From: Liolophura sinensis
Taxonomy: Eukaryota > Mollusca > Polyplacophora > Chitonida > Chitonidae
Length of the DNA: 64,000 bases
Direction: 5' to 3'
Assembly: GCF_032854445.1 (NCBI RefSeq)
Contig: NC_088302.1
Coordinates: forward strand, 4,335,338 to 4,399,337
Shown here: in pieces, positions 22,619 through 35,186 of the stretch
Position numbering within the stretch: the first letter of the stretch is position 1
Layout of the letters: each line of letters opens with the position of its first letter
Notes under the pieces: generated by a model
Seen by the model: the letters and a program-made list of their open reading frames with translations, nothing else
What the model was told of the DNA's origin: nothing
The model's database searches: none
Made by a program: the position numbers and the translations under genes

Positions 22619-22672
22619 TTTCTTGACCTATTAATCAATCGTGTCTTCAATTAATAAACTGTAAAGTCTACA
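22619..22672. repeat. Left 54-bp target-site duplication of LINE copy 1
   Basis: It runs from 'tttcttgacc' to 'aaagtctaca' and matches 27823-27876 with two substitutions. Subtracting the insertion leaves a tRNA spacing of 808 bp, normal for this section. Confidence 0.85.
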
Positions 22673-22850
22673 CCTTTTTTTTGTTTTTTTTGAAAATTGT
22701 TGAATTTATTCCCAGATTGTCATCAAATACACAAGATTTCACATTACCCGGCTATCACACACTTTTGAAATCACAAGGCAGTCTTAATTAAAATAAAATA
22801 TCACAGAAAAGATGACTGCTTTGTGAATAGAACAATTGCACATTAGCTGC

Positions 22851-25800
22851 TCATTTCAATAAATACACTAATTTATCATTCCGTAATGTACAGAAGACTG
22901 TTTATACACCAGATTTTCTCGAAAGATGGCCTGTCTAGTCGAAAAAAGTCAACATGAATACGGGTTTTAATTATTCCTTTGGCAGCCTTACCAATAGCAA
23001 CAGAATCCCTGTTTTTTTTTCTGAAATATTATGTCGTTGCGTGCACACCAAATACTAAACTGAAGAACACATATGACATACACCATCACAGCTCTAACTT
23101 CCTGGTTAAAGGTGGAATTGAATACCTTGTAAATTAATGTTTCCGAGTCCATATTTGGTAGGTAGTTCGCAAACAAAACAAATATCCGGTTAAAGTCATT
23201 AAACACATCCTGAACGATTTTACATTGTACAAACAGATGTTGCCGAGTTTCAGACAGGGAGCAAAAAACACACAAGTCATCGGTGGCTACATTTCTCCTA
23301 AGAAGTTTTTCCTTAACGGGCAAAATGTCATGAACCAACTTGTAACTGAAGTTGACCAAATTGTGATCTAAGAATTGATGAAAAACAGTTTTCCATATTC
23401 TAACCCAGTCCAAATGCGGCATAGGCACCATTGCTCTTGGACAATGTACTATTTTTGTTACAAAATATTCATAAATATACCTGCTTGAAACACAATGTTA
23501 CAGGTTGCTGTACACCTGTGGTAAATTCTCTCCAGGCGCTCAAGGCCAGTCTATAAAAAGGTGGAATGTTTTCAGAATGTGGGACATTGGAACGACAGAA
23601 TTCACAACAAACATGCCTTAGGGGTAAACCCAACCAATAGATGGCAAAGTATTTCCATTCCGCTGTTGTTCCATGAATTAATTTTAAAACATGCCGAGTA
23701 ACAAGTGCTTTTATTTTACATTCTATATTATGTACGTTTAGACCTCCATTCCCTATTTTATTATGTACGACAACTCTCTTCAAACTTTCGGGCTTGTTAT
23801 CCCACAAAAATCTGAACACAGTTTGGGAACATTGATTGACACATTTAGGTGGCAACAGAGTACACTGTGCAGAAAACCATAAGACAGCTAAAGCAACTGT
23901 ATTAATTAAGACAGACCTCCCCCGTAGGGTCAAATATCTTCCATTCCATGCTGATACATGTTTCTTTACCTTACTTAAAACACGCTCAGAATTGAGTTCT
24001 GTTTGATCTGATCCAAAAAAATACCCCACAAATCTTTGAATTTGTAGTGATGTTGAGCCCACCACTGTGCACGTTAGTTTCGTCCCAGTTATCAATGGGA
24101 AGAACCGTGCTTTTCAACAAGTTGAGTTTTGCTCCTGAGGCTTTCCCATAACTTTCTGCTAGTTTAATTACATGCGGAACAGAACTCTCTTTAGATAAAA
24201 TTGCAGTCGTATCAACTGCAAATGCCGACACTCTCGTTTCCTTATTTGTGCCGGGTAACCGTACACCGTTAATTTCGTCATTGTTTCTAATGGCGGCTAT
24301 AAAGGGCTCTAAGGACAAAACATACAATAATGGTGACAAAGAACAACCCTGTCGGACACCTCGACTCAGTTTAAATTCTTCTGTTATGTGCCCGTTCACA
24401 ATAACACTACTTGTAATGTCAGTATATAATAATTGCACCCACTTAGAAAAGTCGGGTCCGAAGTTAAATTTCTCTAAACATTTGAACAAAAATGACCAGT
24501 CTACTCTGTCAGAGGCTTTCTCATGGTCTAAGTTAAGAAAGCATCCTTTTAAATCTTTTTGTTCAACATAATCATATGTATTTCGTAATAAGTGAAGGTT
24601 GTCAAAAATACTTCGGCCTGGTATTCCACATGTCTGATTCTGAAGTACAATTGTATCGATCACATTTTTTAACCGATTGCACAAAGCTTTAGAAACAATC
24701 TTATAATCTACATTTAGTAAGCTAATTGGCCTCCAGTTTTTTATGCTTTCGGCATTGTCGGGGTCCTTGCATAATAGTGTGATTAACCCAGAACGCTGTG
24801 AATTACTTAATCTACCCAAGTTAAAACAGTAATTAACTACATCCGTAAACACACCCGAAAACAGGGACCAAAATTGTACATAAAACTCTGCTGGCAAACC
24901 GTCGCATCCCGGCGAACGGTTTTTAGACATATTTTTTACTGCAAAAAACAACTCCTGTTCAGTCAAAAGGCCTTCGCAGGCAGTTTTACAATCGTCATTT
25001 AACATCGGAAGCGATGACAAGAACTCATCTTGAATGGAGGAGTCAGTATCTTGTTCAGTATACAATTTCATATAATACGACCTTATACACTTAGCAATAC
25101 CTTCCTGAGATTCATGGGATATTGAAGAATCACTATGACAAGTAATACTTTTGATCATCTTCTTTCTGCCCCTACCAAACTCTCGTCTAATGAAATATTT
25201 GGTTGGTTTTTCTCCCTGATCAAAATGAACAGCTTTAGCACGGATAACCGCTCCCGCATGATTCGACTTATAAAGGGCATTTAGAGTCTTTTTCACATTG
25301 TCAATACGCTCACAGTTAATGATTGGACTAGATTTTAACGCATTTAATTCTTGTTCAAGTTCCAACAAATCACGTTTTTTGTTCATAGATTTCTCCTTAC
25401 AGTAACTCTGAATCCTGTCTTTACATTCCCTTTTAAATGTCTCCCATCTGTCTATTAGATCTGCATGACCAGTTGTACAGACAGAGAAAATATCATGGAA
25501 GACGGATTTAATATCATCAACAAGCTCCGTGTCATTTAACACAGAAGTATTACACTTCCAGTAGAACGGCCCCCATGAAATGACATCTTCAAAAGAGATA
25601 TCAAAAAACAAACACGAATGATCAGAAAAAGACACATGTACAGCATCACACTGGGTTACATACTTAAACACAGCGTTAGGGATATAAAATCTATCCAATC
25701 TACTGGCACACTGGCGCCTAGACCACGTGTAACAATTCTTATTCGGATGCAGTTTCCTAAAAATATCACAAATACCAAAATCTCTTTTCAAATTATTAAT

Positions 25801-26301
25801 TTCGTCCACTCCATCATTCCTTCCATTAGTGGCACAGCCAGTTCTATCTAATTCAGTGCTCTCAACACAATTAAAATCCCCACCCATAATAACCAAATCA
25901 CTGCCCTGCATCACATTATCTAGATTAGAAATAAACTCTTTTTTTTCCTTTGGATTATTAGGGGCATATACACAAACAAGGTTTAAAGCAGTGTTGTTGA
26001 GCTCAACCCTAAGGCTTATGTAGCGACCGTTAGGGCACCTCTGTATTTTCCGTATAAAGCAGTCTACCGTATAAATAATAATTATTCCCACCCCACAACT
26101 TCGATTTGACCCATACGCCCACCTTGCATCGCCCGGGATTTGCAAATATTTAGTGTCATTATAGTTTTCGAAGTGTGTTTCCTGAAAGAATAGTACATCA
26201 ATTCCTTTATCGAAAACAAATTGCTTGACATGTTCTTGTTTAGACGGATCCCGTAAACCATTAATGTTTAAAGTCCCAAAACGAATATTATTTAAGCTCA
26301 T
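22851..26301 (-). pseudogene. ORF2 (endonuclease-reverse transcriptase) of LINE copy 1, inactivated
   Basis: The longest uninterrupted part (23986-26346, 786 residues) covers the endonuclease and most of RT. It starts with NNIRFGTLNINGLR and contains the QETHF, GGDFNC and SDHSCLFFDI motifs. The RT active site reads SAFAVDTT where copy 2 has SAFADDTT, so the first catalytic aspartate of motif C is lost. Motif A also differs nearby (LDHEKASDRVDW against LDQEKAFDRVDW). Downstream frames at 23469-24095 and 22988-23431 carry the thumb and zinc finger (CVFCSLSETRQHLFVQC). The copy could not supply its own RT. Confidence 0.92.
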
Positions 26302-27698
26302 TATACAAATAAGTAAAGGTAGAGCGTACATACCCATTGTGGTCAAATAAGAGAGCCCTAATTACGCTACAACTCATTTGTCTCTTTTCATTCGCTGCCT
26401 CGCACTGAGAAGCAAGCGATTTTCTTTTCCTGTATTCCAGAAGCATGGTGTCCCCCTCCTGAGATGGAGTCGGCGTCATACAGTCTGACGACTGATCGGC
26501 ATCAACACCATCATAATCAGTAGGATGGGAACTGGGCGGGATAGATGACGCTGCCTCTTCGGTTGTACTGCCATTGTCCAACTTAGCTCGCTTTTCCTCG
26601 ACTGGGACTGGTGAACGCACGTCGGGAGCGTGCACGTCAGCCACGACCACATTCTTCACCCTTGGGACAGCTGATGACGTTTCATTATCACCAACATCCA
26701 CTTCTTCGGTGTTCTTAGTATTCTCCCGGACGTCCATCTCCTTATCAGACTCGCTGTCGTCGCTGACGTCTTCATCGGCGCTGTCGTCACCATTCCCGTC
26801 GATTTCGTCTTCGTTCTCCTCGCTGTCTTGAACCAGTTCCATAGCAGGTGCGTTGAATGGGTCTTCATCGTCACTGACGTCAACATCAATGTCATCTTGT
26901 TTTACGGCGTCTTCCTTATTATACTGGCCCATAGTCGGTAGGTTTCCCTTAACTCGCGCCGCGTACGACATTGCTCCCGCACAACAGTCACTGACCGTAT
27001 GAAGCCCTGAGTCACACATTCGGCATGGATTTGTACAGTCCTTCTCTGTATGTGGATTCTCATGGGGGGAGAAACCGCCGCAGTTAGAACACCACAGCGC
27101 CCTACACTCTGCCGCCTTGTGTGATTTTTGGCCACACTTCCGACATTCATAGATTTGCCCAGGGTAGGTAAACATAACAATGTCACCACCGAAATTAATA
27201 AAATTTGGTACATAACGAACTTTGTGACACCTAAATCTGTAAATTCGAATACCTGTACGAACATGTGAGAGCTCCGGGTCTGAAAATCTGGGTGTCAATA
27301 GTGTCATCTGACATTTCATCCGGTGCCCAGTGGGCCGTCAGATTCAGGTAAACTGACGACGCGGGCATAATGGACCACGTCGTTCCATTTATAACAACAT
27401 TGGATTTACTCACTAGGGCATTATGCCCAGCCACTGTAGACACGCGGAGATAGAAGTGTTTCTTTAAATAATTCTTCTGAAAACTTATTAGCTCTGTCTT
27501 GATATTTAACACACTTGACAGAAAGGGAATAAAGTCCCTCTGGACAGCCGTAGGAAATGCCGGGCTGCTTCGTGTAGAGATTGACACAGACAAAGTTCTG
27601 CTTGGCCTGTTTACAGGCGAAAACGACACGGGCTTGGACATACCTAATCCAACGGGGCACACGCCCTTCACCAAACAGTAACCACTGGCCAAACTCAA
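26288..27698 (-). pseudogene. ORF1 (gag-like, three zinc knuckles) of LINE copy 1, broken
   Basis: The N-terminal part (27231-27698) and the C-terminal part (26288-27319) lie in different frames because 41 bp around 27293, present in copy 2, are missing. The knuckle region (CRKCGQKSHKAAEC and the two following fingers) and the acidic tail survive. Near the 3' end an extra base replaces the normal terminus with a longer one that runs past the ORF2 start. Confidence 0.9.
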
Positions 27699-27822
27699 GC
27701 TCTGTGGGCTCCCAGTTCACCAAAAAATCAGTCTCAAAAACAAGCGTTGTTGTTGCACAAATGTGTAAACAGCAGAGAATAACGGACACGTCCGTTCACT
27801 TCGGCGTCTAGCACACTCTCCG

Positions 27823-27876
27823 TTTCTTGACCTATTAATCACTCGTGTCTTCAGTTAATAAACTGTAAAGTCTACA
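27823..27876. repeat. Right 54-bp target-site duplication of LINE copy 1
   Basis: Partner of 22619-22672. Two substitutions (atcactcg, cttcagtt) separate the pair. Confidence 0.85.
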
Positions 27877-27963
27877 ACTTGCAATTCAAACGGTCGTCCA
27901 TTTGTCCGCTATGTCGTAGGAGAAAGTTACAAAATCACCGAAATTGTAACAAGAAAACTGTGG

Positions 27964-28035
27964 TTCCCATGCCGGGAATCGAACCCGGGCCGCCTGGGTG
28001 ACAGTCAGGAATCCTAATCACTAGACCACATGGAA
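27964..28035 (-). pseudogene. tRNA-Glu-derived gene with anticodon changed to GUC
   Basis: The anticodon loop reads CTGTCAC, which would be GUC (Asp). The same gene has a broken pair in the anticodon stem, a D-arm change (taatcac) and an acceptor change (tggaa). Probably decaying rather than recoded. Confidence 0.6.
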
Positions 28036-28776
28036 TTTCTACGATAATGAGAAATTAGCGTAATGTCACTGCAAAGCAAATCACAGCGAAAGAGCTATGG
28101 GTTCACCCAGTTTGGTAGATGACGACGCTTCGCTTATAAAAAGGTTTAACTGGTTGCAACCTTTCTCACCATATACCTTCTCTGTGCAAATGAAAAACGA
28201 AGGAGACACACAAAAACACAGTAAAGAATAACAAGGACGCCTTGCATGTCTGCTATACACTTGTGGAAAATTTCATCCGTTATTTCAGCAAGATCATAGG
28301 TCAGACAATTCTTTTAAAAGTGCATAAAAAAATATCCAGGTTTGTTACGACACTCAAAAAAAATTCCTTTTAATTTTTGAAAAATTGCCACACTGAATTT
28401 AATACCCACCGTTGCGTCTGCTTTATACCTGTGGTAGTTTGATCTGTTATTTCAGCAGGATCATAGGTCAGACAATTCTTTTCAAAGTGCATCAAAAAAT
28501 ATGCAGGTCTGTTACGACACTCAAAAAGAATGGCTTTCGATTTTAAACATTGCCATACCGCACTTAATACTCACTTTTGGGTATGCCTCATTACCGTCGA
28601 GACCAGTGCTTTTGACTACCCCCAGATGGTTGCAGTTTCTTGACCTATTAATCAATCGTGTCTTCAATTAATAAACTGTAAAGTCTACAACTTGCAATTT
28701 ACACGGTCGTTCATTTGTCCGCTATGTCGTAGGAGAAAGTTACAAAATCACTCAAATTGTAACAAGAAAACTGTGG

Positions 28777-28848
28777 TTCCCAAGCCGGGAATCGAACCCG
28801 GGCCGCCTGGGTGAAAGCCACGAATCCTAACCACTAGACCACATGGGA
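28777..28848 (-). tRNA. tRNA-Glu(UUC), variant
   Basis: Two changes: one acceptor mismatch (plus strand cccaagcc) and one anticodon-stem mismatch (agccacgaa). Confidence 0.6.
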
Positions 28849-29592
28849 GTTCTTCCCACAAATGAGAAATTAGCGTAATGTCACTGCAAAGCAAATCACA
28901 GCGAAAGAGCAATGGGTTCACCCTGTTTGTTAGATGACGACTCTTCGCTTATAAAAAGGTTTAACTGGTGGCAACCTTTCTCACCATATACCTTCTCTGT
29001 GCAAATGAAAAACGAAGGAGACACACAAACACACAGTAAAGAATAACAAGGACGCCTTGCATGTCTGCTATACACTTGTGGAAAATTTCATCCGTTATTT
29101 CAGCAAGATCATAGGTCAGACAATTCATTTCAAAGTGCATCAAAAAATATCCAGGTTTGTTACGACACTCAAAAAGAATGCCTTTTAATTTTTGAAAAAT
29201 TGCCACACTGAATTTAATACTCACCGTTGCGTCTGCTTTTATACCTGTGGAAGTTTGATCAGTTATTTCAGCAAGATCATAGGTCAGACAATTCTTTTCA
29301 AAGTGCATCAAAAAATATGCAGGTCTGTTACGACACTCAAAAAAAATGGCTTTCGATTTTGAACTTTGTCATACCCCATTTAATACTCACCTGTGTGTGT
29401 GCCTCATTACCGTCGAGCCCAGTGGTTTTGACTACCCCCAGATGGTTGCAGTTTCTTGACCTGTTAATCAATCGTGTCTTCAATTAATAAACTGTAAAGT
29501 CTACAATTTGCAATTCAAACGGTCGTCCATTTGTCCGCTATGTCGTAGGAGAAAGTTACAAAATCACTGAAATTGTAACAAGAAAACTGTGG

Positions 29593-29640
29593 TTCCCATG
29601 CCGGGAATCGAACCCGGGCCGCCTGGGTGAAAGCCAGGAA
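29593..29640 (-). pseudogene. tRNA-Glu 3' half
   Basis: The 5' part (acceptor strand, D arm) and the leader start are deleted and replaced by 'atgagaaaa', a copy of the adjacent leader sequence. The T and anticodon arms remain. Confidence 0.92.
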
Positions 29641-30380
29641 ATGAGAAAAATGAGAAATTAGCGTAATGTCACTGCAAAGCAAATCACAGCGAAAGAGCAA
29701 TGGGTTCACCCAGTTTGGTAGATGGCGACGCTTCGCTTATAAAAAGGTTTAACTGGTGGCAACCTTTCTCACCATATACCTTCTCTGTGCAAATGAAAAA
29801 CGAAGGAGACACACAAACACACAGTAAAGAATAACAAGGACGCCTTGCATGTCTGCTATACACTTGTGGAAATTTTCATCCGTTATTTCAGCAAGATCAT
29901 AGGTCAGACAATTCATTTCAAAGTGCATCAAAAAATATCCAGGTTTGTTACGACACTAAAAAAGAATGCCTTTTAATTTTTGAAAAATTGCCACACTGAA
30001 TTTAATACTCACCGTTGCGTCTGCTTTTATACCTGTGGAAGTTTGATCAGTTATTTCAGCAAGATCATAGGTCAGACAATTCTTTTCAAAGCGCATCAAA
30101 AAATATGCAGGTCTGTTACGACACTCAAAAAAAATGGCTTTCGATTTTGAACTTTGTCATACCCCATTTAATACTCACCTGTGTGTGTGCCTCCTTACCG
30201 TCGAGCCCAGTGGTTTTGACTACCCCCAGATGGCTGCAGTTTCTTGACCTATTAATCAATCGTGTCTTCAATTAATAAACTGTAAAGTCTACAATTTGCA
30301 ATTCAAACGGTCGTCCATTTGTCCGCTATGTCGTAGGAGAAAGTTACAAAATCACTGAAATTGTAACAAGAAAACTGTGG

Positions 30381-30428
30381 TTCCCATGCCGGGAATCGAA
30401 CCCGGGCCGCCTGGGTGAAAGCCAGGAA
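30381..30428 (-). pseudogene. tRNA-Glu 3' half
   Basis: Same deletion junction as 29593-29640, in the neighbouring unit. Confidence 0.92.
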
Positions 30429-31167
30429 ATGAGAAAAATGAGAAATTAGCGTAATGTCACTGCAAAGCAAATCACAGCGAAAGAGCAATGGGTTCACCCA
30501 GTTTGGTAGATGGCGACGCTTCGCTTATAAAAAGGTTTAACTGGTGGCAACCTTTCTCACCATATACCTTCTCTGTGCAAATGAAAAACGAAGGAGACAC
30601 ACAAACACACAGTAAAGAATAACAAGGACGCCTTGCATGTCTGCTATACACTTGTGGAAAATTTCATCCGTTATTTCAGCAAGATCATAGGTCAGACAAT
30701 TTATTTCAAAGTGCATCAAAAAATATCCAGGTTTGTTACGACACTCAAAAAGAATGCCTTTTAAATTTTGAAAATTGCCACACTGAATTTAATACTCACC
30801 GTTGCGTCTGCTTTTATACCTGTGGTAGTTTGATCAGTTATTTCAGCAAGATCAGAGGTCAGACAATTCTTTTCAAAGTGCATCAAAAAATATGCAGGTC
30901 TGTTACGACACTCAAGAAAAATGGCTTTCGATTTTGAACTTTGTCATACCCCATTTAATACTCACCTGTGTGTGTGCCTCATTACCGTCGAGCCCAGTGG
31001 TTTTGACTACCCCCAGATGGTTGCAGTTTCTTGACCTATTAATCAATCGTGTCTTCAATTAATAAACTGTAAAGTCTACAACTTGCATTTCAAACGGCCG
31101 TCCATTTGTCCGCTATGTCGTAGGAGAAAGTTACAAAATCACTGAAATTGTAACAAGAAAACTGTGG

Positions 31168-31239
31168 TTCCCATGCCGGGAATCGAACCCGGGCCGCCTG
31201 GGTGAAAGCCAGGAATCCTAACCACTAGACCACATGGGA
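31168..31239 (-). tRNA. tRNA-Glu(UUC), canonical
   Basis: Exact array consensus, 72 nt. The acceptor TCCCATG pairs fully with CATGGGA, the anticodon loop is CTTTCAC, and the T loop is TTCGATT. Confidence 0.95.
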
Positions 31240-31967
31240 GTTCTTCCCACAAATGAGAAATTAGCGTAATGTCACTGCAAAGCAAATCACAGCGAAAGAG
31301 CAATGGGTTCACCCAGTTTGGTAGATGACGACGCTTCGCTATTAAAAAGGTTTAACTGGTGGCAACCTTTTTCACCATATACCTTCTCTGTGCAAATGAA
31401 AAACGAAGAAGACACACAAACACACAGTAAAGAATAACAAGGACGCCTTGCATGTCTGCTATACACTTGTGGAAAATTTCATCCGTTATTTCAGCAAGAT
31501 CATAGGTCAGACAATTCATTTCAAAGTGCATCAAAAAATATCCAGGTTTGTTACGACACTAAAAAAGAATGCCTTTTAATTTTTGAAAAATTGCCACACT
31601 GAATTTAATACTCACCGTTGCGTCTGCTTTTATACCTGTGGAAGTTTGATCAGTTATTTCAGCAAGATCATAGGTCAGACAATCCTTTTCAAAGTGCATC
31701 AAAAAATATGCAGGTCTGTTACGACACTCAAAAAAAATGGCTTTCGATTTTGAACTTTGTCATACCCCATTTAATACTCACCTGTGTGTGTGCCCAGTGG
31801 TTTTGACTACCCCCAGATGGTTGCAGTTTCTTGACCTATTAATCAATCGTGTCTTCAATTAATAAACTGTAAAGTCTACAACTTGCAATTCAAACGGTCG
31901 TCCATTTGTCCGCTATGTCGTAGGAGAAAGTTACAAAATCACTGAAATTGTAACAAGAAAACTGTGG

Positions 31968-32039
31968 TTCCCATGCCGGGAATCGAACCCGGGCCGCCTG
32001 GGTAAAAGCCAGGAATCCTAACCACTAGACCACATGGGA
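31968..32039 (-). tRNA. tRNA-Glu body with UUU (Lys) anticodon
   Basis: Identical to the consensus except for one base in the anticodon loop: CTTTTAC instead of CTTTCAC, giving anticodon UUU. All stems are intact. If expressed and still charged with glutamate it would misread Lys codons; charging cannot be judged from sequence. Confidence 0.8.
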
Positions 32040-32767
32040 GTTCTTCACACAAATGAGAAATTAGCGTAATGTCACTGCAAAGCAAATCACAGCGAAAGAG
32101 CAATGGGTTCACCCAGTTTGGTAGATGGCGACGCTTCGCTTATAAAAAGGTTTAACTGGTGGCAACCTTTCTCACCATATACCTTCTCTGTGCAAATGAA
32201 AAACGAAGGAGACACACAAACACACAGTAAAGAATAACAAGGACGCCTTGCATGTCTGCTATACACTTGTGGAAAATTTCATCCGTTATTTCAGCAAGAT
32301 CATAGGTCAGACAATTCATTTCAAAGTGTTTAAAAAAATATCCAGGTTTGTTACGACACTAAAAAAGAATGCCTTTTAAATTTTGAAAAATTGCCACACT
32401 GAATTTAATACTCACCGTTGCGTCTGCTTTTATACCTGTGGAAGTTTGATCAGTTATTTCAGCAAGATCATAGGTCAGACAATTCTTTTCAAAGTGCATC
32501 AAAAAATATGCAGGTCTGTTACGACACTCAAAAAAAATGGCTTTCGATTTTGAACTTTGTCATACCCCATTTAATACTCACCTGTGTGTGTGCCCAGTGG
32601 TTTTGACTACCCCCAGATGGTTGCAGTTTCTTGACCTATTAATCAATCGTGTCTTCAATTAATAAACTGTAAAGTCTACAACTTGCAATTCAAACGGTCG
32701 TCCATTTGTCCGCTATGTCGTAGGAGAAAGTTACAAAATCACTGAAATTGTAACAAGAAAACTGTGG

Positions 32768-32839
32768 TTCCCATGCCGGGAATCGAACCCGGGCCGCCTG
32801 GGTGAAAGCCAGGAATCCTAACCACTAGACCACATGGGA
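32768..32839 (-). tRNA. tRNA-Glu(UUC), canonical
   Basis: Exact consensus, followed by CCA and TTTT. Confidence 0.95.
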
Positions 32840-33582
32840 GTTCTTCCCACAAATGAGAAATTAGCGTAATGTCACTGCAAAGCAAATCACAGCGAAAGAG
32901 CTATGGGTTCACCCAGTTTGGTAGATGACGACGCTTCGCTTATAAAAAGGTTTAACTGGTTGCAACCTTTCTCACCATATACCTTCTCTGTGCAAATGAA
33001 AAACGAAGGAGACACACAAAAACACAGTAAAGAATAACAAGGACGCCTTGCATGTCTGCTATACACTTGTGGAAAATTTCATCCGTTATTTCAGCAAGAT
33101 CATAGGTCAGACAATTCTTTTAAAAGTGCATAAAAAAATATCCAGGTTTGTTACGACACTCAAAAAAAATTCCTTTTAATTTTTGAAAAATTGCCACACT
33201 GAATTTAATACCCACCGTTGCGTCTGCTTTATACCTGTGGTAGTTTGATCTGTTATTTCAGCAGGATCATAGGTCAGACAATTCTTTTCAAAGTGCATCA
33301 AAAAATATGCAGGTCTGTTACGACACTCAAAAAGAATGGCTTTCGATTTTAAACATTGCCATACCGCACTTAATACTCACTTTTGGGTATGCCTCATTAC
33401 CGTCGAGACCAGTGCTTTTGACTACCCCCAGATGGTTGCAGTTTCTTGACCTATTAATCAATCGTGTCTTCAATTAATAAACTGTAAAGTCTACAACTTG
33501 CAATTTACACGGTCGTTCATTTGTCCGCTATGTCGTAGGAGAAAGTTACAAAATCACTCAAATTGTAACAAGAAAACTGTGG

Positions 33583-33654
33583 TTCCCAAGCCGGGAATCG
33601 AACCCGGGCCGCCTGGGTGAAAGCCACGAATCCTAACCACTAGACCACATGGGA
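33583..33654 (-). tRNA. tRNA-Glu(UUC), variant
   Basis: Block-duplication copy of 28777-28848 with the same two changes. Confidence 0.6.
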
Positions 33655-34398
33655 GTTCTTCCCACAAATGAGAAATTAGCGTAATGTCACTGCAAAGCAA
33701 ATCACAGCGAAAGAGCAATGGGTTCACCCTGTTTGTTAGATGACGACTCTTCGCTTATAAAAAGGTTTAACTGGTGGCAACCTTTCTCACCATATACCTT
33801 CTCTGTGCAAATGAAAAACGAAGGAGACACACAAACACACAGTAAAGAATAACAAGGACGCCTTGCATGTCTGCTATACACTTGTGGAAAATTTCATCCG
33901 TTATTTCAGCAAGATCATAGGTCAGACAATTCATTTCAAAGTGCATCAAAAAATATCCAGGTTTGTTACGACACTCAAAAAGAATGCCTTTTAATTTTTG
34001 AAAAATTGCCACACTGAATTTAATACTCACCGTTGCGTCTGCTTTTATACCTGTGGAAGTTTGATCAGTTATTTCAGCAAGATCATAGGTCAGACAATTC
34101 TTTTCAAAGTGCATCAAAAAATATGCAGGTCTGTTACGACACTCAAAAAAAATGGCTTTCGATTTTGAACTTTGTCATACCCCATTTAATACTCACCTGT
34201 GTGTGTGCCTCATTACCGTCGAGCCCAGTGGTTTTGACTACCCCCAGATGGTTGCAGTTTCTTGACCTGTTAATCAATCGTGTCTTCAATTAATAAACTG
34301 TAAAGTCTACAATTTGCAATTCAAACGGTCGTCCATTTGTCCGCTATGTCGTAGGAGAAAGTTACAAAATCACTGAAATTGTAACAAGAAAACTGTGG

Positions 34399-34446
34399 TT
34401 CCCATGCCGGGAATCGAACCCGGGCCGCCTGGGTGAAAGCCAGGAA
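34399..34446 (-). pseudogene. tRNA-Glu 3' half
   Basis: Copy of 29593-29640 in the second block. Confidence 0.92.
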
Positions 34447-35186
34447 ATGAGAAAAATGAGAAATTAGCGTAATGTCACTGCAAAGCAAATCACAGCGAAA
34501 GAGCAATGGGTTCACCCAGTTTGGTAGATGGCGACGCTTCGCTTATAAAAAGGTTTAACTGGTGGCAACCTTTCTCACCATATACCTTCTCTGTGCAAAT
34601 GAAAAACGAAGGAGACACACAAACACACAGTAAAGAATAACAAGGACGCCTTGCATGTCTGCTATACACTTGTGGAAATTTTCATCCGTTATTTCAGCAA
34701 GATCATAGGTCAGACAATTCATTTCAAAGTGCATCAAAAAATATCCAGGTTTGTTACGACACTAAAAAAGAATGCCTTTTAATTTTTGAAAAATTGCCAC
34801 ACTGAATTTAATACTCACCGTTGCGTCTGCTTTTATACCTGTGGAAGTTTGATCAGTTATTTCAGCAAGATCATAGGTCAGACAATTCTTTTCAAAGCGC
34901 ATCAAAAAATATGCAGGTCTGTTACGACACTCAAAAAAAATGGCTTTCGATTTTGAACTTTGTCATACCCCATTTAATACTCACCTGTGTGTGTGCCTCC
35001 TTACCGTCGAGCCCAGTGGTTTTGACTACCCCCAGATGGCTGCAGTTTCTTGACCTATTAATCAATCGTGTCTTCAATTAATAAACTGTAAAGTCTACAA
35101 TTTGCAATTCAAACGGTCGTCCATTTGTCCGCTATGTCGTAGGAGAAAGTTACAAAATCACTGAAATTGTAACAAGAAAACTGTGG

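Larger units (their letters stand above)
22673..27822 (-). mobile_element. Full-length Tx1-type LINE, copy 1 (broken)
   Basis: Non-LTR retrotransposon on the minus strand: poly(A) tail (T-rich 22674-22691), short 3' UTR, ORF2, ORF1, short 5' UTR starting GGAGAGTGTG. Both ends match those of copy 2, so it is full length (about 5.15 kb). ORF1 has a 41-bp deletion near 27293 and a one-base shift near its 3' end. ORF2 has three single-base frameshifts (near 24015, 23485, 23015) and a changed catalytic motif. The gene order, CCHC ORF1, APE endonuclease and C-terminal zf-RVT finger indicate the Tx1 group of the L1 superfamily. It is clearly recent: protein identity to copy 2 is about 98% by eye. 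Confidence 0.93.
28046..32851. repeat. Six-unit block, first copy (period ~4807 bp)
   Basis: Every marked variant recurs 4806-4807 bp to the right: the altered acceptor (cccaagcc), two consecutive half-deleted tRNAs, the anticodon-changed tRNA, and the 800-bp spacers. The only length difference I noticed is one A near 30773. The duplication is therefore very recent, or kept identical by gene conversion. Confidence 0.92.
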
